NCBI GenBank assembly: GCA_035564555.1
Contig: DATMTS010000095.1
Location: 1-26,196 of the forward strand
DNA length: 26,196 bases
Origin: DATMTS01 sp035564555
GTDB lineage: Bacteria > Actinomycetota > Actinomycetes > Actinomycetales > Microbacteriaceae
Reading direction: 5' to 3'
Below, one piece after another: positions 21,276-26,196 of the stretch; position 1 is the stretch's first letter, and every line of letters begins with the position of its first letter. Both the position numbers and the translations under genes were made by a program. The notes beneath the pieces were generated by a model. The model had not been told where the DNA came from. It saw only the letters and a program-made list of their open reading frames with translations, and made no database searches.

Positions 21276-21452
21276 TTATGCGCCGTCGTCGCGCTCCTCT
21301 TCGTCGGCCTCCTGTGTTCCGCCGCCCTGCTGCTCGGCCGCCTCCGCCTCCCGCTCCACGGCCGGCTCGTCGAAACGCTCGGCCATGTCTTCCGGCGGAA
21401 CGCCCTGCGGGTAGTCCTCGGACGATTCGCCTGCTTGCTCGTCGCTCGTCAC
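21276..21452 (-). CDS. Small acidic protein (58 residues), probably disordered
   Basis: A 58-residue, very acidic product: Glu and Asp make up about a third, with Gln, Ala and Gly making most of the rest. Central segment YPQGVPPEDMAERFDEP, then EREAEAAEQQGGGTQEADEEERDDGA. No hydrophobic helix, cysteine or known domain is seen, so it is most likely intrinsically disordered. The start is GTG 21452 since GGAGG lies exactly 6 nt upstream; an ATG at 21458 directly abuts the ribosome site and is unlikely. It lies upstream of gatC with 63 bp between, on the same strand. Function unknown; an effect on the amidotransferase is not evident. The strong ribosome site supports translation. Confidence 0.6.
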   Translation of the reverse strand: MTSDEQAGESSEDYPQGVPPEDMAERFDEPAVEREAEAAEQQGGGTQEADEEERDDGA

Positions 21453-21586
21453 GGGCATCCTCCTATTCGATCGGGCGCTCGAGGCGCCGATGCAGACGCT
21501 ACGTCGCGCGGGGCGCCGCTTCAAGGGATTGACGGTCGGATGCTCGACGACCGCCAGCCTGCAGGCGAAGCGACGGCGCCGGGCCA

Positions 21587-21592
21587 TACGCT
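21587..21592 (+). promoter_or_regulatory. -10 element (TACGCT) of the class I methyltransferase gene
   Basis: TACGCT-N6-GTG, leaderless spacing. Confidence 0.5.
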
Positions 21593-21598
21593 GATCAG

Positions 21599-22297
21599 GT
21601 GGACCCGTTCAAGACAGCGCGTGCGGAGACCGTGCGGTATCACGAACAGTTGTACGCCTCGTCGTCGCTCGGGTCCCCCGGCTCATGGCTTGCGAAGCCG
21701 CATCCTTCCGTCATCGAGGCGATCCGTCTCGTCGAGGGCGACGCAGCCGTTGACGCTTTCGACCTGGGATGCGGGGTAGGCAGGCATGCCATTCCGATGG
21801 CGCGGATGCTGCCCAAGGGTTCGAGTGTCACGGCAGTGGATCTGCTGCCGAGCGCGATCCGGCGCCTGGTGGACAACTGCACAAGCGCCGGTGTCGCCGC
21901 AGACGTCGTGCCGGTGGTCGCCGACCTCGAGGAATTCGACTTCGGGGCCGCGCGTGCTTCGCTCGTCGTGGGCTTCTCCGCCATCGAGCACGTCTCCTCG
22001 CCGGAAGCGATGGGTGCGCTGCTGGAAAGATGTCGAGACGCGACCCGCTCGCGTGGAGTCGTGATGTTCGGAGTTCTCGCCGATCGCGTCGAGGTCGCCG
22101 CCGATGGTGCGATCACGGAGGGGTTCGTCGAGACCCGCCTGTCGGGCGATGAGGCCCTTCGCCGTCTGGAGGGCGTGTTCTGCGACTGGAACGTGATCCG
22201 CCGCGAGGTTCATCCGAGTGCTGCCACCGAGCAGCGCAACGGCGTCGAGCACGAGTTGCGCGGATCGCTCGTGCTGTTCACCGCCCGCCGGCCGTGA
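21599..22297 (+). CDS. Class I SAM-dependent methyltransferase
   Basis: A 232-residue methyltransferase with a Rossmann-like core. Motif I is FDLGCGVGRHAIPMARML (54-71), with the second acidic residue in VTAVDLLPSAIRRL (Asp81). The middle shows VVPVVADLEEFDFG and then a strand SLVVGFSAIEHVSS. The N-terminal region (TVRYHEQLYASSSLGSPGSWLAKPHPSV) resembles the start of small-molecule methyltransferases of the TehB/UbiE-like kind. No target-recognition domain or DNA/RNA motif is seen, so a small molecule or metabolite substrate is more likely than nucleic acid. The start is GTG 21599, with TACGCT ending 6 nt before it. Its stop is separated from the convergent ligA stop by one base. Substrate unknown. 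Confidence 0.88.
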   Translation: MDPFKTARAETVRYHEQLYASSSLGSPGSWLAKPHPSVIEAIRLVEGDAAVDAFDLGCGVGRHAIPMARMLPKGSSVTAVDLLPSAIRRLVDNCTSAGVAADVVPVVADLEEFDFGAARASLVVGFSAIEHVSSPEAMGALLERCRDATRSRGVVMFGVLADRVEVAADGAITEGFVETRLSGDEALRRLEGVFCDWNVIRREVHPSAATEQRNGVEHELRGSLVLFTARRP

Positions 22298-22298
22298 C

Positions 22299-24692
22299 CT
22301 ATTCGATCGACGAATCGGGCTGAGACACAGAGGCCTCCCGAAGTGCGTCCGGTCCCTCCGCCAACAGTCGCTTGAACTCGTCGGCGTTCAGGATGCGAAT
22401 ACCCAGTTCTTCGGCTTTGGCCAGCTTCGAACCGGCGCCCGGGCCGGCTGCGACGAAGTCGGTCTTCTTCGAGACGCTGGATGCCGCCTTCCCCCCGGCG
22501 GCGATGATCGCTTCCAGCGCGCCCTCCCGGGTGAACCCCTCGAGCGAACCGGTAGCCACCACCGTCACCCCGCTCAGCACGCCACCGGCGGCTCCTGCCG
22601 CGCCGGGACCCGGATGTCCAGGGATCGCGAACGGCACCCCCGCGGCGGCCCAGCGCTCCACGATCTCGCGATGCCAGTCGACCGCGAACCAGTCCAGCAC
22701 GGCATCCGCGATGATCTCGCCGACGCCCTCCACTGCAGCCAGAGCGCTGCGATCGGCCGATCGGATGGCATCCAGCGAACCGAACCAGCCGGCCAGGGCG
22801 CGTGCCGCGACCGGACCGACGTGCCGAATGTTCAGTGCCACGAGGAAGCGCCATAGGTCTTTGGCCTTGGCCGCTTCAATGTTCGCGAGCATCTCGCGCG
22901 CGACCTTGGACGGCACGTGCGTGGCGTCTCCGTCGAACTCGGCGGCCGTCGGGTCGAAGGGCGGGTCGGCGTCTTTGCCCGACGACTTACGCTGTTTGCG
23001 GAACGGCGTATCGGTCTTGACCTTGATGGTGACGCCGTCGCGGGTGGTGAACTCCCGCCCCGGCTCATCGTCGCCGACCTGCTTGGGCAAACCGGTCTCC
23101 GGGTCGCGCACGATCACCTCGATCGGGAAGATGTCGTGCAGTCTCAACTCGAACAGGCCCGCCTCGGTCGGCAATGGCGGCGTCGGCGGGTGCAACGGCT
23201 GGGTGAGCGCTGCGGCGGCGACCTCGCCGAGCGCCTCGATGTCCAGCGCCCCTCGACCGGCGATGTGTTCCACCCTGCCGCGGACCTGTGCTGGGCAGGC
23301 TCGCGCGTTGGGGCAGCGCAGATCGATGTCTCCCTCTTTGGCAGGAGCAAGCCTCGTGCCGCATTCCGGGCAGGTCATGGGCATCACGAACGCCCGTTCG
23401 GTTCCGTCGCGCAGTTCGACGACCGGACCCAGCACCTCGGGGATGACGTCGCCGGCCTTGCGTAGAACGACGGTGTCGCCGATCAACACGCCCTTTGCCT
23501 TGACGACGTCCTGGTTGTGCAGCGTCGCCTGACGCACCTCGCTGCCGGCCACGCGCACCTTCTGCATCACGGCGAACGGGGTCGCGCGCCCGGTGCGCCC
23601 GATGGAGACGACGATGTCGAGCAGCTTGGTGTTGACCTGTTCCGGCGGATATTTGTACGCGATCGCCCAGCGCGGTGCACGGCTCGTCGCACCGAGCTCG
23701 TCGTGCAGCGCCAGCTCGTCGACCTTGACCACGACGCCGTCGATCTCGTGCTCGACGCTGTCACGGTGCTCCCCGTAGTACGCGATGTAGTCGGCGGCCT
23801 CCGCCGCGGAATCGACGACACGGTAATGCGTCGACGTCGGCAGCCCCCACTCCTTCAGCAGCGCGTACGTCTCGGACTGGCTCGCGACCGGCGGATTCGC
23901 CCAGGCTCCGATGCCGTGCACCAGCATCGACAGTCGCTGAAGCCGGCGATACATGCGATCGAGCGCGGCCGGCGACTTGTTCTCACGCACCTGGCGCAGG
24001 CTGCCCGACGCGGCGTTGCGCGGATTGGCGAAGATGCGCTCGCCTTCGGCCGCCTGCATCGCGTTGAGCTCGCGGAACGTCGCGACCTCGAAGTAGACCT
24101 CGCCGCGCACCTCGACGATCGGCGGATGCCCGGTGCCGGCCAGGCGCTGCGGAATCGACGGCACCTGCCGGATGTTCTCGGTCACGTCCTCTCCGACCAC
24201 GCCGTCGCCCCGGGTCGCCGCTGATATCAGCACCCCGTTCTCATAGCGCAGATTGATCGCGAGACCGTCGATCTTCAACTCGCAGAGCCAGTTCACGTGG
24301 CGACCGGCGTCGCGCTGCACCTTCGCCGCCCAGTCGTCGAATTCCCGCAACGAGAAGACGTTGTCGAGGCTCAGCATCCGCTCGACGTGCGTGACCGGGG
24401 CGAACAGGGCGGCATCCGCCCGCCCGCCCACGGTCTGCGTCGGCGAGTCCTGGCTCTGCAACTCGGGGAACAGCCGCTCCAACTGCTCCAACCGGTGGAT
24501 GAACCCGTCGTACTCCTCGTCGGAGTAGATCGCCGCGTCACGCTCGTAATACGCGTCACGGGCTCGCAGAATGCGCTCGGTCAGCTCATCCGCTTCTGCG
24601 GAGGCTTGCTCCAGGCTCAGCGTCTCGGTCGCCTCGTCGCTGCGCGTCGGCGCTGCGCCGACCGCGCCGCTGCCATCAGTGTCTGTCGCCAC
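22299..24692 (-). CDS. ligA: NAD+-dependent DNA ligase with extended helix-hairpin-helix region
   Basis: A 797-residue ligase that joins Okazaki fragments and repairs nicks. The Ia domain includes the NAD-binding YDGFIHRL segment and SPTQTVGG; the adenylation domain has the catalytic Lys140 in CELKIDGLAIN, FANPRNAASGSLRQ (221-234) and DGVVVKVD (318-325). The zinc finger uses Cys441, Cys444, Cys460 and Cys466. Helix-hairpin-helix motifs follow (HVGPVAARAL, VEGVGEIIADAV), and a BRCT domain occupies roughly 700-780. Compared with my memory of typical LigA, about 60 extra residues lie between the zinc finger and the first HhH (residues about 524-590). GTG 24692 has TATGCT ending 6 nt upstream, so the message is probably leaderless. 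The gene is 75 nt downstream of mnmA. Confidence 0.96.
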   Translation of the reverse strand: MATDTDGSGAVGAAPTRSDEATETLSLEQASAEADELTERILRARDAYYERDAAIYSDEEYDGFIHRLEQLERLFPELQSQDSPTQTVGGRADAALFAPVTHVERMLSLDNVFSLREFDDWAAKVQRDAGRHVNWLCELKIDGLAINLRYENGVLISAATRGDGVVGEDVTENIRQVPSIPQRLAGTGHPPIVEVRGEVYFEVATFRELNAMQAAEGERIFANPRNAASGSLRQVRENKSPAALDRMYRRLQRLSMLVHGIGAWANPPVASQSETYALLKEWGLPTSTHYRVVDSAAEAADYIAYYGEHRDSVEHEIDGVVVKVDELALHDELGATSRAPRWAIAYKYPPEQVNTKLLDIVVSIGRTGRATPFAVMQKVRVAGSEVRQATLHNQDVVKAKGVLIGDTVVLRKAGDVIPEVLGPVVELRDGTERAFVMPMTCPECGTRLAPAKEGDIDLRCPNARACPAQVRGRVEHIAGRGALDIEALGEVAAAALTQPLHPPTPPLPTEAGLFELRLHDIFPIEVIVRDPETGLPKQVGDDEPGREFTTRDGVTIKVKTDTPFRKQRKSSGKDADPPFDPTAAEFDGDATHVPSKVAREMLANIEAAKAKDLWRFLVALNIRHVGPVAARALAGWFGSLDAIRSADRSALAAVEGVGEIIADAVLDWFAVDWHREIVERWAAAGVPFAIPGHPGPGAAGAAGGVLSGVTVVATGSLEGFTREGALEAIIAAGGKAASSVSKKTDFVAAGPGAGSKLAKAEELGIRILNADEFKRLLAEGPDALREASVSQPDSSIE

Positions 24693-24698
24693 ATGCCA

Positions 24699-24704
24699 AG
24701 CATA
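24699..24704 (-). promoter_or_regulatory. -10 element (TATGCT) of ligA
   Basis: TATGCT-N6-GTG on the minus strand, in the 75-nt space after mnmA, giving ligA its own promoter. Confidence 0.55.
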
Positions 24705-24767
24705 TTGACGACCGCCGACGTCGTACCCCCGACCGCCTGGAAGCTGTCGCTGAGCGCGGCGGAAGGG

Positions 24768-25871
24768 TCAGCCGACTGCGATCGCGCTCAGGGTACGGTC
24801 GATCGTGGTCTGCCCCAGCACCCGAGTTCCCACATAGACGACGGCCGTCTGCCCGGGTGCGACGCCGTTCAACGGGGTCTCGGGCGTGATCACCAGTTCG
24901 CCCTCGCGCAGCACAGCGGTGGCGGGAACCGGGTCGGCGTGGGCCCGGATCTGCACGTCGCACGCGAAGCTCTGCTCGGGGTGGGCCGGTGCCGTTCCGG
25001 CCCAGGTGAACCGCGATCCGGCGATCTCGGCGATGTCGAGCGCCTCCTTCGGACCGACGATGACCGTGTTGTCCTTCGGGCGCACCTCCAACACGAACCG
25101 CGGCTTGCCGTCCGGCGCAGGCACCCCCAATTGCAGCCCTCGACGCTGGCCCACGGTGTACGCGTGGGCACCCTCGTGGCTGCCCACTTTGGCACCGGTG
25201 CGGTCGAGGATGTCTCCGGTCTCCGACCCGACCCGCTCCGCGAGCCAGCCGCGCGTGTCGCCGTCCGGGATGAAGCAGATGTCGTGCGAATCGGGCTTGG
25301 CGGCGACGCTGAAGCCTCGTGCCGCGGCCTCGGCTCGCACCTCGGCCTTGGACGGCGTGGCTCCCAGCGGGAACATGGCGTGCGCCAACTGGTCGGCGGT
25401 GAGCACGCCCAGCACATACGACTGGTCCTTGGCCCAGGCGCTCGCCCGATGCAGTTCGCGGTTGCCGTCGGCGCCCGTCACGATCGATGCGTAGTGGCCG
25501 GTGCAGACCGCGTCGAATCCGAGGGCCAGCGCCTTCTCGAGCAGCGCGGCGAACTTGATCTTCTCGTTGCAGCGCATGCACGGGTTCGGGGTGCGGCCGG
25601 CCGCGTACTCGGCGACGAAGTCATCCATCACGTCGGCCTGAAAGCGCTCGCTGAAATCCCAGACGTAGAACGGGATGCCGAGCAGCGTCGCGGCGCGGCG
25701 CGCGTCCATCGAGTCCTCGATCGTGCAGCAGCCGCGGGAGCCGGTGCGCAGCGTGCCCGGATTGCGGTTCAGCGCCAGATGCACGCCGACCACGTCGTGC
25801 CCGGCGTCGACTGCGCGCGCGGCCGCGACGGCACTGTCGACGCCGCCGCTCATCGCCGCGAGAACCTTCAC
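24768..25871 (-). CDS. mnmA: tRNA-specific 2-thiouridylase MnmA
   Basis: A 367-residue enzyme that puts sulfur on the wobble uridine of tRNAs for Lys, Glu and Gln, through an adenylated intermediate. The PP-loop nucleotide motif is MSGGVDSAV (7-15). Cys101 in the NPCMRCNEKIKF segment and Cys199 in SHDICFIPDGD form the catalytic and persulfide pair, and GHYASI and KDQSYVL are characteristic. The C-terminal beta-barrel includes TVGQRRGLQLG and ends with VYVGTRVLGQTTIDRT. Both key cysteines are present. GTG 25871 has TAGCCT ending 6 nt upstream, predicting a leaderless transcript. It precedes ligA in the same direction. The family is universally conserved, and length is normal. Confidence 0.96.
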   Translation of the reverse strand: MKVLAAMSGGVDSAVAAARAVDAGHDVVGVHLALNRNPGTLRTGSRGCCTIEDSMDARRAATLLGIPFYVWDFSERFQADVMDDFVAEYAAGRTPNPCMRCNEKIKFAALLEKALALGFDAVCTGHYASIVTGADGNRELHRASAWAKDQSYVLGVLTADQLAHAMFPLGATPSKAEVRAEAAARGFSVAAKPDSHDICFIPDGDTRGWLAERVGSETGDILDRTGAKVGSHEGAHAYTVGQRRGLQLGVPAPDGKPRFVLEVRPKDNTVIVGPKEALDIAEIAGSRFTWAGTAPAHPEQSFACDVQIRAHADPVPATAVLREGELVITPETPLNGVAPGQTAVVYVGTRVLGQTTIDRTLSAIAVG

Positions 25872-25877
25872 GGTGCC

Positions 25878-25883
25878 AGGCTA
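25878..25883 (-). promoter_or_regulatory. -10 element (TAGCCT) of mnmA
   Basis: TAGCCT-N6-GTG on the minus strand, in the 29-nt gap after the DUF3592 gene. Confidence 0.5.
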
Positions 25884-25900
25884 CGCGAGGGACGAGATGG

Positions 25901-26196
25901 CTACCGGCTTCCGGTCAGCACGGCCACAGCCGCGACCGCCACGCCCACGAGCAGAATCGGCGCGGCCAGCATGAAGAAGAGCGTTCCATTGGTCAGCGGC
26001 CCTTCGAGCGTTACCACCCGGGGATCCCGCGTGTCATAGACGATGGGAACGCGTGCTCCCAGCCGCGGGGCCGCGCGCCATCCGATCAGCCGTCCCTCTG
26101 TCTCCGCTCCCGTCGTGTCGCGGAAGCGGATCACCCACCCGAGGTGAGAATCCTGCGACGGGACGACCACTCCTTCGGTGCGGGCGAAGGGCGCAG
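25901..26196 (-). CDS. DUF3592-like membrane protein, 5' end outside the window
   Basis: The minus-strand frame is open to the right edge, and reading upstream of GTG 26170 continues with APFARTEG before VVVPSQ, so this is the C-terminal part of a longer protein. What is visible has a beta-rich extracytoplasmic or cytoplasmic part (GWVIRFRDTTGAETEGRLIG), then RLGARVPIVYDTRDPRVVTLEG. The VPIVYD-x-R-DP motif is typical of DUF3592 and OB-like domains. A final hydrophobic helix (about 24 residues, FFMLAAPILLVGVAVAAVAVLTG) ends in SR. DUF3592 proteins are short, with two membrane helices flanking such a domain; the first helix would lie outside the window. Function unknown. It precedes mnmA by 29 nt and may be cotranscribed with it. 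Confidence 0.75.
   Translation of the reverse strand, partial: APFARTEGVVVPSQDSHLGWVIRFRDTTGAETEGRLIGWRAAPRLGARVPIVYDTRDPRVVTLEGPLTNGTLFFMLAAPILLVGVAVAAVAVLTGSR

Noticed and set aside
1..26196. Mobile element, prophage or CRISPR array
   Set aside because: No transposase, integrase, phage gene, evenly spaced direct repeats or composition break was seen.

Overview
This 26.2 kb window is GC-rich chromosomal DNA from an actinobacterium, most likely a member of the Microbacteriaceae (Leifsonia/Microbacterium-like). The evidence is the strong GC bias at third codon positions, frequent GTG starts, short intergenic spaces, the housekeeping neighbourhood mnmA-ligA-gatCAB, and several actinobacterial families (DUF1345, DUF2236/MpaB-like, DUF3054, DUF3592). 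Both window edges cut through genes. I see no rRNA, tRNA, CRISPR array, insertion sequence, prophage or obvious foreign DNA; the region looks like ordinary, densely packed chromosome.

Left part (1-5300): a truncated mismatch-specific uracil-DNA glycosylase (mug) is divergent from a small HExxH metallopeptidase-fold protein. A five-gene minus-strand unit then runs from about 4970 to 992. It starts with a promoter and a TPP riboswitch, followed by ykoE (ECF substrate-binding subunit), ykoD (double ATPase), ykoC (ECF coupling subunit), a P-loop kinase-like protein with a TTG start, and a 94-residue protein of unknown function. Adjacent, overlapping or 14-bp-overlapping gene junctions tie it together as a thiamine or hydroxymethylpyrimidine uptake operon with two uncharacterised passengers. 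A 38-residue membrane protein and a GerW/YtfJ-family protein follow, converging on a hairpin.

Middle part (5700-15970): a RibD/DHFR-like reductase is coupled to dinB (DNA polymerase IV) and divergent from an aldo/keto reductase. Next come an unknown protein, an EXPERA/TMEM97-like membrane protein, a gamma-glutamylcyclotransferase-like protein coupled to an unknown protein, an atypical short-chain dehydrogenase-like NAD(P)-binding protein, and an acyl-CoA synthetase whose end overlaps that of a hotdog thioesterase. Then follow a DUF1345 membrane protein and a DUF3054-DUF2236 pair.

Right part (16000-26196): a three-part methyltransferase carrying an NPPF motif, a 46-residue lysine-rich protein, the gatCAB operon (tRNA-dependent amidotransferase), a 58-residue acidic protein, a second methyltransferase, ligA (NAD+ DNA ligase with an insertion of about 60 residues), mnmA (tRNA 2-thiouridylase) and a truncated DUF3592 membrane protein.

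Two window-wide signals stand out. First, about fifteen gene starts have a -10-like hexamer (TAGGCT, TAAGCT, TACGCT, TATGCT and similar) ending almost always exactly 6 nt before the start codon, which predicts leaderless mRNAs. Second, the 7-mer GGATGCC/GGCATCC is several-fold more frequent than base composition predicts. No clearly new multi-gene defence or mobile system is visible. The best candidates for new biology are the kinase in the thiamine-regulated operon, the bacterial TMEM97-like protein and the small proteins.
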